Shown: positions 49,202 through 61,345, numbered from the stretch's first letter. The stretch is 64,000 nucleotides of DNA from Isochrysis galbana (GCA_018136815.1 CM030934.1:4103587-4167586); one strand, 5' to 3'. The notes: generated from the sequence alone by a model not told the origin. A program made the numbers and translations.

Positions 49202-49830
49202 AAAGTTCTGTCCTTAAACTAAGGACGGTGTCCTTAAATCCATGAAATCTAAGGACTCTGGCCTTCAATGCCTTTGATGTGGCTTAGAGTGAGCTTTTGA
49301 GACATCCCACCCCCTGAAGCAAATCATCATTACCTCCCATTCAACCTACGCTCTCCCCATGACCAACTCTGCAGTGCTTGTCTTCGTTCACTTTTGCTGC
49401 CACATTCAGCATGCGGTGCTGGACTCGGACGATTCGCTCACGCGGGAGGAGTTTTTTTAGCCCTTTATTTGAGCCGTATGTTGACAAATTGGGCCGTTGG
49501 ATGGCAAAATCACGCTTCGTCGTCACTTAAGGTCTCAAAGAAGGCTATCAAAGCAATATTTCATCTCCTGAGAACCATGGGTGGAAGAGCTTTCCAATGG
49601 GGGTATCAGCCACCTCTTTCATTTCAAGGACAAATTGTGATTTGACATTTGACACGACGCCCCATAAAGTATGTCACAAAACTTGGTATTGCTGAGGGAA
49701 TGGTGCCTTAGTGCCGCCGATAATTTCGACGCTCACTTTCGACGCTTGCCCGGTCCAGTGCCAGCTGAGGCCCCAGCAATACAACTCGAGTTACAAAGGT
49801 GAAGAAAAAACAAAGCTATGCCAAAGTGAC
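49202..49830. other. Gene-poor stretch
   Basis: No coding sequence is supported. CTTAAACTAAGGACGGTGTCC and CTTAAATCCATGAAATCTAAG near 49211-49253 form a loose direct repeat. Confidence 0.5.
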
Positions 49831-49834
49831 GAAG

Positions 49835-50500
49835 ACACCACAGTCTCCCACCCCCTTCTCTCCAACTCCTGGCCGAAGCAGCGCGCACGCCTCGCTTTTC
49901 TCCTGGTGGCCGAAGGCTTAACACGCTTAGTCAACGCCGACCCGGAAATGAGGGGAATCACGATAGGGCCGAGAGAGCTAAGGCTCTCGCAGTTCGCGGA
50001 TGACACACAACTTCTGGCTAACTCCTACGAGTCGCTGGAGAGGGCGATGCATATACTAGAAACCTATAGTAACGCCACCGGGGCTAGAGTAAACAAGAGA
50101 AAAAGTGTACTAATACGTTTGGGATCACTGGTAGGAACGCGAGTCCCTGAAGCACTAGCTTACCTTAAAACGTTAGGCGAGGGAGAGTTCGCCACTATTC
50201 TAGGAGTACCCTTCTGGGAAGGACCCGAAGACGATACCTTCTGGGAGAGGCTTTACGCCAAGCTCAAGAAGAAAGTCGCAGCGTGGAAAGGAGTTCAAAA
50301 CCTCTCGATTCACGGGAGAACCCTACTAGTGAACTTCATTATATACGGGACTCCGAGGTACTGGTTATCCACCTCCACCCCCCCGTCGTGGTTCATGGAG
50401 GCTATCGACTCCGACGTCCAAACCATACTCTGGGATAGGTCTCCGCGGCTACAAGCGGAGGAGTTAGGCTCCTCGCAGGAGGGCATAAGATGGATAACAT
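49835..50500 (+). pseudogene. LINE reverse-transcriptase fragment, chimeric 5' end
   Basis: The open frame (from about 49711 to 50583) contains the C-terminal half of a LINE RT: LLVAEGLTRLVN and RGITIGPRELRLSQFADDTQ, the catalytic box being FADD, then LETYSNATGARVNKRKSVLI and an ILGVPFWEG / WKGVQNLSIHGRTLLVN thumb region typical of the RVT_1 class. Fingers and the first catalytic Asp are missing. The first part (about 49835-49890: AGTCTCCCACCCCCTTCTCT to GCAGCGCGCACGC) is the reverse complement of the 3' part of the family R4 repeat (58500-58555), so it is fused to repeat DNA. After about 50500 the frame runs into AT-richer non-LINE sequence. Confidence 0.75.
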
Positions 50501-50929
50501 ACCCGGCTGAATTTATTGCTCAAGAGAGTGTGTCTAATATAAACCAATGTGAATGGTTTATCAATCTCGCAAATGGAGTGTAAGGTGTCTTCAATTTTCG
50601 TATTGTGCTTGAAATTGAATACATTGAATAAGAACTTACATTCTTCAGTGTACGTCAACAAACTTAGGTCGGCCAGGGAGCCCCCAACCGGCGGCGGCGG
50701 ACTGATGCTGTCCAATGCTTCCGCTATAACCTGCATGGCAGTTTTAGAATTGGCATATGGAAAGAGAGGTGTGATGAATTTTTAAAGTTCTCGTCCATCT
50801 TTTTTTTGATCCATTCCAATCGCTTCAGTACTATATCAGCAGGCGCCCTTCCATTTGTAGACATGGTTGAGCACTGTGAGGTGGGTGTCTGCCTTTACTC
50901 AAATACTAGAAGATTTTTTGGTACCGGGA

Positions 50930-51182
50930 GCGTATTTGGAAACGAGGGGTACCAAACGAAGGCATACGACCTCGGGCGGGAATCACATTCCAGGAGTCGA
51001 GGGGGCGGGGCGCAGGGACAGGGCGCAGGGGCAGGAGGGGTACCTGTGACGCGGCCGAGACTGGGGCCGCCCCCGCGCCTTCACCCTCCCTCGCCCTCCC
51101 ACCCCTAGGATTGGGACTCCCTCGTGGTGGCCCCGCATCGCGTATTTGGAAACGAGGGGTACCAAATGATGGCAAACGACCT
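50930..51182. repeat. Two 40-bp direct repeats, 212 bp apart
   Basis: GCGTATTTGGAAACGAGGGG then TACCAAACGAAGGCATACGACCTC at about 50930-50973, and the same with TACCAAATGATGGCAAACGACCTC at about 51140-51183. A related AAGGCAAACGACCTTCC lies at the left edge of the assembly gap (43484-43500). Between them is GC-rich filler. Confidence 0.8.
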
Positions 51183-51184
51183 CC

Positions 51185-51367
51185 TTACGCCGCACATGTA
51201 GCGGTGATTTTTAAAGATTTTTTTACTTAATAAGTAGCGCACGAGCGCACGAGGGGAGTAGCCGCAAGGCAGCACAGGTTGGGAGGGGAAAGGAAGGAGT
51301 AGGGGCGTGGCTACTAACTAGAGGTCCAAACCCACGCCCGAGGCGAGAATTTTAAAAGATTTTTGAC
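51185..51367 (+). repeat. Shared hairpin tail followed by LINE 3' tail (families R4/R2)
   Basis: CCGCACATGTAGCGGTGA then TTTTTAAAGATTTTTTTACTT (tail type 1), directly followed by AGTAGCGCACGAGCGCACGAG, GCCGCAAGGCAGC, GGGGCGTGGCTACTAAC and GAGGCGAGAATTTTAAAAG with a T run (tail type 2). The second element has inserted in or next to the T-rich tail of the first. Confidence 0.75.
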
Positions 51368-51579
51368 AAACGTACAAATGTGCCACTTGGCAGAGATACT
51401 AGTACTAGTGGTCTACAGAGTTTACATCGGGACGCGTGATGCGCATTCGATTACTCTTACAATGTATTGGACATTTGAATTTCCAGCTCCTTTCGATGCA
51501 ACCCCAGATCCACACGATACCCTACCCCTGAATTGTGACCTCGACTTCGTCAAAGACCCTACATTTCGCAGCTAACTCA

Positions 51580-54500
51580 CTACCACCGAGGCACATACGA
51601 TGGCGCTGGCACTTTTCCCGGAGCCCCCATGTTTAAAGACATGGTGGCGGCAGGCGGACGCATCGACGCGCTAAACGGCGGTGGCGGTGGCAACGCACCG
51701 CTCCCCACGCCTCCCGGTGGCGGCGGAACAACGTAAGAAGTGTTGCTGGGTGGTGATGGAAAGCCACTTGACAGGCCACTAGCCGGAAAGCCACTAGCCA
51801 GCATCCCTCCAGGTGGCAAAGGTGGCGGTGCGCCACAGGGGATGCTTGGAGGGGGCGGGGCGGAATGGTTGGTCGATGCAGCAGAGACATAAGGCGCACC
51901 GAACGGAGTGGGAATGGGCAGGGCGCTGGCTTGCGTGGATGATCCCCTTGGTGATACAGTATTACTCACCACAGTGATCCCCGATGGCGATACTGATGGC
52001 GATGGCGATAATGATGGCGGCGGCGGTGAAGCTAACCCGTTTGAAGAAGCGGGCGGTGCTACAGGAGGCCGGTAGTCCGGAATCTTCGGCATCGTCCCTT
52101 GCGTAGATGGCGCAGCGATGCCGTAGGATGGTGGAGGTGGGGATGGCCCTTTGAGCGGTGTTGAGTAGCTGCCATAGTAATGAGAAGACGCTCCGGGAAG
52201 CGGCGCGACGGCAGGTGGCGCGACGGCAGGCGGCGCGACGGGCGGTGGCGGCGGCATGTAATGAGGTTGCGGTGGGCGTACATCTACAGACGGCGCTTTC
52301 GATGCCTCCTCGGCAAGTTTGAGCGACTCCGCCATTGCCCATGCCAGCTGGGCATCATCGTCTTCGCCATGTGAGGGGGGATGTTGTGGTAGCGACGCCG
52401 AGGACTGGTGGAGCGGTGGAGGCGCATACTGCTGCTGAAACCGTTGCAACGACGCAGACGACCACGGAGGGGCGGCCACCACATTAGGTCTTCCCTGGCT
52501 ATGCGGCTGAGATCTCGGCACCTCGGGTAGAGTTGAGGATGGAGGCAGAAAAGGTCGCGACGCTCCGCTGCCTAGAGGCACCACTGCGGCAGGAGGCATG
52601 GGAGGTGGTACGGCTTGCAGAATCGAGTAGCTCGGAGCCCGGCTTTCGCACGCGGGCTGAGAAGGCCGTCGCGCCTCTTGCAAGCCAGCCCGTAGAGCTT
52701 GCGGGGCCTCGTCATGATCCGACTCTCTACACCCAATGGGTGGTGCCAAGGACGAGTAGCTGATTCCCCCCACAACCGACGCCGACGGAGGTGAGGCCGC
52801 TGGCGGTGGAAACGGTGGCGGCGGCGGCAATGGATGGGATTGATTTGAGACGGTCGAGCTTAATGTGAGATGGTCTATTCCATCGGACTTGTGCGAGCCC
52901 TGTCTTGGCTGCGGCGGCCAAGAGCTAGAAGGGAGCATGTTGCTGGGTAGCGGCACGGCGGGCGGCACAAATGGAGTGGGTGCGGCGGCTGCCGCCGGTA
53001 CCACTGCAGGTACCGGCGGTGGGAACTGCTGCTGTTGGACGCGTGCTTCAGCAAGAGCTTGGGCGGCTGCAGCTCGCGCCTCCTCGTTGACCGTTTCCGC
53101 GTGGAGCGCTTCCAGCAACTCGGTTCTCTCATACGCACGTGCAGCACCGAGCGAGGTGACCGTACTTTGTAGAGCATCCAGCCGCTCTGATGCCTCTGCG
53201 CAGAAGTCAAGGCCATGCAAAAGCTGCGCCTCTAGGTCATCAAATGACTTCACTGCCAGAGACAGCTTGTGGAAGAAGGCCTCGCGCTCTGGTAGAGAAG
53301 GATCAGAGGTGCGTGCCGTAGTGAACGTCTCGTTGGCGGTGCGGAGCGCCGAGAGAAGCTCCGCCTCCAATTCGGCGGACTCACGAATGCGTGAGGCGAA
53401 GGGCTCGTACCTACAGGGAGAATGCGGTCCCCAATCAACCAAAACGCATCCGAGCATACGCTAGGCGCAACAGCTCTCGCCGTTCTAAGGGCACGCATGT
53501 GTCTGTGGCATCAAGACAAGCGCTCACTTGGCGAGCGCCTTCGCGAAGACAGTCTCCGTGGATCCTCCAGCCGCATCTCCCCTGTACACGAGCTCCCCCG
53601 TCACATCGTCTCTCGCCGCAAGTGCCCTGGCATCGGCAAGGGCAGCGACACGCGCTGCAGCACATGAGCGGAGAGACTCCAGGAGCGTCCGGATGTCCGC
53701 CACGCACTCTAGGTCGGCGAGAGTTGAGCCCTTGGCGCCACGAGGAACCATCGAATTGAGGGTTGGGATATCATAATTCAATAGCTGAAGGTGGTCGAGA
53801 CACGCCGCATGGTGCGAGCGCAGGGCCGCATTGGCAGCCTCGGCTTGCTGAATGTCAGCCCGAATCTGAAGAGAAGCAGGATAGGGACGTGGGGGCAAAT
53901 GGCCATGCTCATCCATGCTAAGCGCGATAGGTGATGGAGCATCGTGGACCAGTGAGGGATTGGAACCCGCGCGGGATCATTTCCGCCCGACGGACTCGGA
54001 TGGCTCACCTCTGCTAGCTCTCGCCTAGCGTCGGCGGTGAGCGCTGCGGAGCGAACACATGCCCATCGTTCGCCGTGCTGAAGGTGCAATTGCTGGTCAG
54101 CTCCCTCCTCGACTTCAAGAAGTGCGTCAATGGACATTGCGCATGCGTCCAAGTCGGCTGTCTTTCCGCGAACAGACTCGAGCATGTCTGACACAGCGCG
54201 CGTACCGCCTGCCGCCTGTACGCGGGTTACCGCTTCAGCCAGTGGTTCGGGGAGACGAGAGTCCGCCTCACACGCGTTCAGGGCATCTGAGCGAGACCCA
54301 AGGAAGTGATCAATGACGTGAGGGGACGCACGTAAAAGCGACAAGGAGGCTCAGCACGGGCTGAACAAATCTTATGCGAGATTGCGGCTTCAGGGAGGGA
54401 CGATAAATCAAGGCTGTGTGAATGGTTGCCACAGGGAAGCAAAGCACTGGGCTGCACGTCTTGGCATCGGGCGCATGATTCCACCGCAATCAGGACTTTC

Positions 54501-56001
54501 GATCGCGAGTTTCAAGGGCAAGGCTTTCAACGCTTTCGACCCTTACACAAAGCGTACCAGGAAGGTCCATCGACGCGAGCTCAGCTTCCTTGGTCTGTTG
54601 GATGTCGTTGAGATCGTCGCTCATCTGACGAAGCAGGTCGTCCAGTGATGCAGTGTACACCGATGCATCGGTAAGCACCGTCAATGGCACAAGCCGAGAG
54701 AAGGGGTCGCCTTCAGCGGCAGAGGCAGCATCACTATAGTCATTGCTAGCCGCAGGCAGTGCAAGCGGTGTTGGCGTCATGGGTTTGACGATCGCCTTGG
54801 GAGCAGGAGAGGCGAGCGTGGAGATGGGGGGCACCCGCTCGTGGTAAACGTTCATGTTGTACTTCGACGCTGTCGCCTCGGCGGCACGAATCGTTGAAAC
54901 AGCTTCCTCGAGGGCCTTCAGAACGGCAGGAGGGACAGCGGAGGCTCCGGCTGCCGCAACGCCTCCGCTATTTGCAGCCACACCTCCTGCCGCAAGCCGT
55001 TCGAAGGCATGGGTAGCCAGCTCGACGGCACGTTGCAGTCGCGCCACTTGAGGCCCATACTCGTGCTTCTCCTCGTGCTCCGCTGCCATGTGGAATTGGG
55101 CCCACGCATCAAAGATGCGCGCCCCCGCCTCCGCCTGGCAAATCAGTGCCAAAAATGTTGCAGGCGCTCCACTCCCACTCGATGCACGGCCAACGCGATC
55201 TTTGGCCTTGCCGAGCATCCCTCCGCCACGTTCCCTGCCGGGCGGGCTCAACTCACCCCCACCCCCACTCGCCACGCACTCGTCACGGACGGTGCGCAGC
55301 TTAGCAGCAGCTTCGTCATAGAAGGCTGATGTCGCAGCCGCCAACTTGGCCACCACACCGCCCTTCATCTGGTCACGCGTCGCTCTCTCATAGAAGCATC
55401 GCTGCGCTTGTGCGAGCATGAGTGCGCGCTTCCCTTCTAGAGCGGCCGCTGAAATGTCGGCAGTCAGCGCACGATCGGATGCCCAGGATGCGCCTGCGAT
55501 GGCTCCCGCGGCAGTATCGAGTGCGCCAGCGGCCTGCTGGAAGTCCTGACAAGCTGCGCGCAGCCCGTCCCCATCCGCGGTGTTGCGAGTGGTGGCGCGG
55601 AATGAGAGCGCGGCGGCAAGATTATAGAGTGCACACACGCGCTCGAACCCTAGCTGGTGCATAGTGCACCTCGCCTCGGGCTTGTGTGCGTCGCGCCACG
55701 TGAGCTCGAGCTGCGCATCCGTGCCACTGAGAGCGTCGTCCACTGCTGTGCCGAACCGCGAGCTCATGGAGGTGAGGAGCTTTGCATAGCGTCCGAGCGC
55801 ACTGACGGCATCCTCAGCGGTCGCCTCGCTGAGCGCGATGGCGCGCACCCGCTCGCGCAGCGCGTGCACCTCGCCGACAGCTGGGCGGTGCTGCTCTGCC
55901 TGCTCGTGAGAGTACGAGGTGGAGATGAAGAGCAGGAGCCCCTGTTCGAGTTGCGCGCTCGCGGTTTGCTTGAGAGGTAGGGAGAGAAGGTCGGAGACCA
56001 T
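51580..56001 (-). CDS. ALIX/Bro1-family ESCRT-associated protein, four exons
   Basis: Exons 56001-54558, 54286-54009, 53865-53528 and 53410-51580 join in frame to 1296 residues, with introns of 271, 143 and 117 bp. It starts MVSDLLSLPLKQTASAQLEQ, the usual Bro1 start. Residues 1-385 are the banana-shaped BRO1 domain (TSYSHEQAEQHRPAVGEV; CALYNLAAALSF; FYERATRDQMKGGVVAKLAA), which binds ESCRT-III CHMP4/Snf7. Residues about 400-760 are the V domain: splice joints read ASMDLPDALNACEADSRLPE and RRELAEIRADIQQAEAANAA and AKALAKYEPFASRIRESAEL. The last about 480 residues are Pro-rich with many PPPP runs and SYGI/YGSY-like segments, as in ALIX, where this tail binds TSG101, ALG-2 and endophilin. It acts at endosomes, in cytokinesis and membrane repair. 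The tail is longer than in animal ALIX (868 residues in total). Confidence 0.9.
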
Positions 56002-56136
56002 CGCCGCCCGCCAGCGCCGCGCCAGCGCCGTAGAGCGAGGAGGGCGAACAGAGAGAGCAAGAGGCGGCCCCGCGTGGCCGCGGCGCGGTGGTCGGCTTGC
56101 CTCTCGCACTCCCTCGGCCCGCCGCACGCCCAGACG

Positions 56137-56158
56137 GGGGGGGGGGGGGGGGGGGGGT
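56137..56158. repeat. 22-G homopolymer
   Basis: A run of G about 135 bp upstream of the ALIX start codon. Confidence 0.95.
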
Positions 56159-56447
56159 AAGTGGAGGGTAGGGGCGAGGTAGAGGGGTTCTTTATGTGAG
56201 GGTTGGAGTATGAATAGAGAATATTTTGAGGAAGGGGGGGAGATTCATATGGGAAGGGGGCGGAGGGAAGTCCGGGCGCCCGCTAGAAAGTAAACCGTTG
56301 CCGCGAGTTCAGAGACGCCCCACCAACAACAAAACTCGAACGGCCGGCCCGCCTCCGTCGGGCCGAGAGAGAAGCGCCACGAGAGAGATCTAGGAAGATA
56401 AAGGGAGAAGGAGGAAGAAGGAAGGAAGGTGGGCGGGGGGCCCTCTC

Positions 56448-56449
<2 letters not shown>

Positions 56450-56488
<39 letters not shown>
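56450..56488. repeat. (GA)n microsatellite
   Basis: About 19 GA units; ORFs reading Arg-Glu through it are artefacts. Confidence 0.95.
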
Positions 56489-56489
<1 letters not shown>

Positions 56490-56607
56490 ACGAGGAGGGG
56501 AGAAGTTGGAAAAGGGGAGCAGAAGCGACCGTTGCGCGGAAGCGCCGGCGAACCGTCGAGGACTTTCTTAAAGGAGGAGCTTCGTTAACTATGTGTGACT
56601 CGCTCCG

Positions 56608-57390
56608 TCAGCGCCCGTCTCCTCCGTCGATCCCCCGCCGCCGGACTCGACCGACGGGCACGATCTCACACCACCCGACGGGCGCCGCCCCCTTTCGTAC
56701 ACAGGAAAGGTTCGGCGGCAGAGGTTCAAGTGGCACTGCGCGCGCGTGATGTGCTCCATCTGGCACTCGCTTGGCGCGGGGCGCGTCCTTGCGCAGCGCG
56801 CCTTCTTGCCGGCAGTGCCTGTCCGGCAAGAGAACCGAAGTCAGTCGTCAGAACGCCACACGTGGCTCATTCCGGGCCTGTTCCTTGCCACAATTGGGAC
56901 ACGTACTGTGCTGAAGAACAGCGACTCGTTGAGACTGAGCCCGTCGACCGTCCATTTCGCCATTCACGCACTCATCGCTGAGATGCATGAGCGTCATCAC
57001 CACGGTCACAGCAGATGGCACAACCTCATCGCACATGCTCACACGTCGAGCTTGTGACGCCAATGCGTTACGGATGATGACGGTGGTATGGTTGGCATGA
57101 GCTATGCTTGCCATGATCACGAGCTGCGTCATGATCAGCCCGTATTCCTCTCGCCGCATCTACGCTGCGGGGGGCTTCATTCACGATGCACACCATTTTG
57201 CCTCCTTACCGACACCAACACAACAAGCTTCGAACCCCGTGATTCCTTGAACTTCTTCTGCAGACAATGATCTGGTGTCTACACCGCTCACGTGTCCATG
57301 TGAATTGGTGATATCCCTTTCCCTGGCCAATTCTATCCGACAGCTCGAACGCCTGCTTGCACATCGACGGCAGCGATCTATGGGCACCAC
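56608..57390 (-). other. Possible minus-strand gene pieces with Cys pairs, unresolved
   Basis: Three open pieces on the minus strand look non-random: 57390-57181 (VPIDRCRRCASRRSSCRIEL, Cys-x2-Cys), 57159-56848 (ending LQHSTCPNCGKEQARNEPRV, Cys-x2-Cys) and 56829-56608. They are in different frames and I could not find splice joints that clearly connect them. They could be exons of a zinc-binding protein or chance ORFs. Confidence 0.25.
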
Positions 57391-57399
57391 TCTTTAGTG

Positions 57400-57700
57400 C
57401 AGTGAAAAGTTGATACGTATCAAGTAAACGCGCGTGTATAGCACATGCGGGACGCGCACGTAGAAATCAACCGTATAAGTGTGTCTTGTTGGTCAATTAT
57501 ATTGCAACGTTGATACGTCCTTGACTTGTGAATGATGACGATGCATTGTTGTGGTGACCGGTATCATGATTTTATGTACTACGTACCACTACTACTACTG
57601 TCTGTTATCCTAGTAGCAGTATTAATATTATGACGGTTACGATGATGTATTTCTTAACCCGGACATGTTATTCAACTACCCCGCCCACTGGGGGTCTGGG
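57400..57700. other. Gene-poor stretch
   Basis: Moderately AT-rich, with a TACTACTACTG run near 57591; no coding sequence seen. Confidence 0.5.
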
Positions 57701-57717
57701 TCAGGTTGATGAATGCT

Positions 57718-57945
57718 CAGCTCATGCCAGAAGGCGGAAGGCAGAATCTAAGCCTGACCAACCACTCACGGCCCCCCTGGACCCCTAGAGTCCTGGAGTT
57801 GGAGTCCGGGAGGGAGGAGGGAGGGCACAAGCTGAAACTGAAACTGAGTAGTTGCCTTCTTTCTACTCCACAGTGCTTGATTGTGATACAAAAAAATCTG
57901 AAGACAGGGCTAGACACCTACACCTACACCTACAAGTAGCCAGCT
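57718..57945 (+). repeat. Dispersed repeat (family R3), copy 2
   Basis: CTCAGCTCATGCCAGAAGGCG, ACGGCCCCCCTGGACCCC and CTGGAGTTGGAGTCCGGGAGG match the repeat at 28372. It ends with a CTACACCTACACCTACA run after TGATACAAAAAAATCTG. Confidence 0.7.
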
Positions 57946-58149
57946 GTTACCGCCTACTTATCCGCTTATCCGCCACCGCCCCTCATCAGCCCCTTCCCTC
58001 CATCTCCTCTCCTTCCCCCCTTCGTTCCTTTGTCTTCGGTTTCCGGGGTCCGGCCCAGGTGCGCTACCTTGGGTCCAAATTAGATGACGGGTTCCGGGAG
58101 GGCCTTTTGCGCTTGTTTAATGTTCGTTCGTTTTTGCACGTCATTAAAG

Positions 58150-58650
58150 AAACAGGCCACCCAGCACCCAGCGGACAGCGGCGCAGGAGGAGGGCGAGAA
58201 CGTACCGCTGGGGGCAGGTGCAACCCGCTCATCCTAGTATCCTAGTCCCCCCCCGCAACCTGAGCCCCTAAGTAGCGCACAAGGGGAGATGCCGCAAGGC
58301 GGGTGGTGAGGGAAGGAAAGGGGAATGGGCGTGGCTACTTAAGTAAGTGAATAAAATAAATCTTCTTAAAAATTCCCGCTACATATGCGGCGTGAGGCAG
58401 CTTGCTAGTGTACCTCCCTACTACCCAACCTTAACCCCTAGCAACCCCCTTCCCCCTTTCCCAGTTCCCTCTTTAGCGGAGAGCTGGTTCCAGGGAGGCC
58501 GCGCGCGCTGCTTTGGCCGGGAGTTGGAGAGAAGGGGGTGGGAGACTGTGGCTCGTCTCGTACTTAAGTAAGTGAATACTAGTGCCACGTGTGACATGCG
58601 ACATGTGAGGCGAGAATATTAATATTAAAAATTAAAAGATTTTTTGTTCG
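58150..58650. repeat. Composite of LINE 3' tail (R2) and family R4 repeat
   Basis: 58150-58345 is R2 (ACAGCGGCGCAGGAGGAGGGC, GGGCAGGTGCAACCCGCTC, GAGCCCCTAAGTAGCGCACAA, GGGCGTGGCTACTTAAG). 58350-58555 is R4, inverted tail first (AAATCTTCTTAAAAATTCCCG, CTACATATGCGGCG, ACCCAACCTTAACCCCTAGC to GGGAGACTGTGGCT). 58590-58650 resumes R2 (ATGTGAGGCGAGAATATTAAT and a T run). ACTTAAGTAAGTGAATA occurs on both sides of R4 (about 58337-58353 and 58562-58578), a 17-bp duplication that looks like a target-site duplication. So R4 inserted into an R2 copy. Confidence 0.85.
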
Positions 58651-58680
58651 TTCGTTTTTAACCTCCTTGGTCCCTTTCTC

Positions 58681-58992
<312 letters not shown>

Positions 58993-59276
58993 TGTATTCA
59001 GGCCTTTTGGCATGAATATTTCGGCACGAGTACGAGCCTCTTTTCTATGTTGGCCGTGGTCGCGCAAGGCATGCAGATTCGGATTCTCCCTGGGCTCAAG
59101 TCCAGGTTCGCCGATTTTCGTCTTGAAATTCGAGGATTTGAGTTTTATTTTTACCGTTAGTTACGGTAATTGTTCACGCGTCTAAGGTAAGAAATGCAGG
59201 TAACAAAACTGGAACTGGACTTAAAATCGCGGACTTGTATTCTGTGGTCCCCTTCAACGATTCCCCAGAGAGAGGG

Positions 59277-60234
59277 ATGCCGCCGTCGGCCCGCTCGTCA
59301 GCGAGCACCGATGCGTTCGAGGGCGGAGCGAGGCTCAACGCGGTCGCGAGCGCGACGTCAGGCGCACTCGTGCTCACCGCTCTCTTCCCAATCGACTCCA
59401 TCAAGACCCACATGCAGGTGACCACACCAAGTCCCCTTGTGCCATCTGCGGGCTCTCTGCCTCGAAACCACTCAGTGTTGCCATCCGTCTCCCGCACAGG
59501 CGCGTGGCGGCAGCGCTGTCTCTGCTGCGCATTCGCTCTGCACAGAGAGGGCACTCCTGAGCCGTGTGTACAGAGGTCTCACTCCCGCCGTCCTGGAGCT
59601 CGCCCTGAATCGCTCCATCCTCTTCGGCGTGGGGTCGTATGCGCGGAGATGGACGCCAAGCGCGTGGCCTGATCCAGTGCGTGATGCTGCGTCCGGGGCA
59701 GGAGCTGCATTGATCAAGACGGCTGCGCTCCATCCCATAGACACGTTAAAATGCCGCTGGCAGCTAGGCCAGCCACGGGACCGACTGAGTGGATTATATC
59801 AGGGATTCACACCGGCCGCCATCCGTTCATCAGTGGGCATGGCGATATGGCTCTCCTCTCGCAACGCACTCGAGAGGCGGCTCGAGCCTTCAGACGAACA
59901 GCCAGATAAACGACCGTGGCGGCATTTTGTGAGTGGGGCGCTCTCGTCATGCCTCACGGACCTGTGCACATTCCCGTTCGATACACTGAAGAAGTGGTTG
60001 CAGGCAGCCGATCCAGTCGGGCGACAAGATCGGCCAAATATGAAACAAATTGTACCCACACTATCGAGAGCTGCCAAGGCGATGGTCTCGCAAGGAGGAA
60101 TACGGCGATTTTATTCAGGCTATGGCCCACGCCTCATCATGGTTGCCATGAATGGCGCTTGCTTTAACTCCATGTTTGTAGCGACCAAGCGCATCCTTGG
60201 TCCCGTTTTTGAGGAGCAGCGTGAGTCTGGCTAA
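59277..60234 (+). CDS. Mitochondrial carrier family protein, two exons
   Basis: Exons 59277-59417 and 59500-60234 join across an 82-bp GTGACC..CGCACAG intron to give 291 residues, the standard length. The three repeats each carry the carrier signature P-x-D-x-x-K: FPIDSIKTHMQ near residue 37, HPIDTLKCRWQ near 115 and FPFDTLKKWLQ near 205. Second-half motifs are SRVYRGLTPAV, GLYQGFTPAAI and RRFYSGYGPRLIMVAMNGAC. Such proteins exchange metabolites across the inner mitochondrial (or plastid) membrane. Sequence style (FPIDSIKTHMQ start, then 'vY.Gl.pa') recalls the SAM carrier branch (SLC25A26), but the substrate cannot be fixed. ATG 59277 is chosen because codons upstream to 59235 have no ATG. 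The gene starts 290 bp after the TG microsatellite. Confidence 0.92.
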
Positions 60235-61080
60235 TGGCTAGTGTTCATGGACACAGTCTGGCGACTCTGAGTCCTTGGAGAAGCGGGGAGCGGGGAGCGG
60301 TTGCTGCAGTGTGGCGTATGGAGTGAGGGCGTCCGTGCTGGAAGACTTGTTTCGCCACGCTCTTCGCTCTTTAGGTTGAGGAACACACGCATTCACACAC
60401 TTTATGTATGTGTGTCTGCACCGTAAAGTGTTATATAAGTATATTGTACATAAAATATTGTACGGCACACAGTGCGGCGTTGGTCGCAGAACGACACCGA
60501 AATACTAGTAAAAGACATGAGACTTGTCGTATAGTAGCAATATATCTATGAGCTATGAGACCAACACGCCAAGCCACGTCACACACGACCGCACTGAGAC
60601 CCACGGCATAAACGAAACTAAGTACCTAGTATACCTCCCCTCTCGCAGGCCCTTGGCTCCCGTGAGCCGTGAGCCCGTTCGCCGTTATAAAACCCCACAA
60701 GCTATACAAGCTCGTCACTCATTGAGCGAAAATCCCTTGAGGCGTTCAACATACGTTATCCAGGGGGGGCGCGAGGGGGGGGGGAGCGGAAAGGAGAGCG
60801 GGGGTGGGGCAAGGGCGATGTCAAGCGGGGATCCCAGCGAAAGGGAGTGCACGTAGCAGCGTAGTAGACACTTTCAAGAACATTTCTTTTTCGAGCATCC
60901 CCCCGCAGAATACAAAATAAGTAAGCGACGGCGCCCAGAGGAAGTGTAAGATCCCTTGGCCCCTGCCCTTGGGCGGCCTGGGGGACCTTACTTATTACTT
61001 ATATATAGTACCACTACTCCCACTAGCTAGTACTAGCCCGGTAATATCACGACACTCATCAACGCACCTGCCCGCACGCC
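60235..61080. other. Gene-poor stretch
   Basis: No coding sequence is supported. GCGGGGAGCGGGGAGCGG occurs near 60282, and the region 60950-61045 has repeated TACTA/TAGTA phrases. Confidence 0.5.
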
Positions 61081-61087
61081 GCACGCC

Positions 61088-61345
61088 TTGCGCCTTGAAG
61101 TGATGGCACAAGACACATACACATATGCACCCCTACAAATCTCCCCCCTCGCCCCTCGCAAACCCCCGGCTCCCATTACCCATTATAACTCTTCACAAAT
61201 TAAATTTCAAATTAATACAATGAGGGACCTTCTCTCAATCAACCATTCTCGTTCAGGCTTCGGTCACCCGCGTCCTCGTTCTCGATTCTCGATTCTCGAT
61301 TATTCTCGTTCTAATTTTCATATTTCATATTTGCTCAGCGCTCAG
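61088..61345 (+). repeat. Repeat fragment related to 11080-11142
   Basis: TACACATATGCACCCCTACA then AATCTCCCCCCTCG and GCAAACCCCC match 11095-11140. It also has a CGATTCTCGATTCTCGATTATTCTCG run near 61280-61305. Confidence 0.6.

Noticed and set aside
54854-55980. Plus-strand ORFs opposite the BRO1 domain
   Set aside because: The minus-strand protein is clearly the real one and these have no family features.
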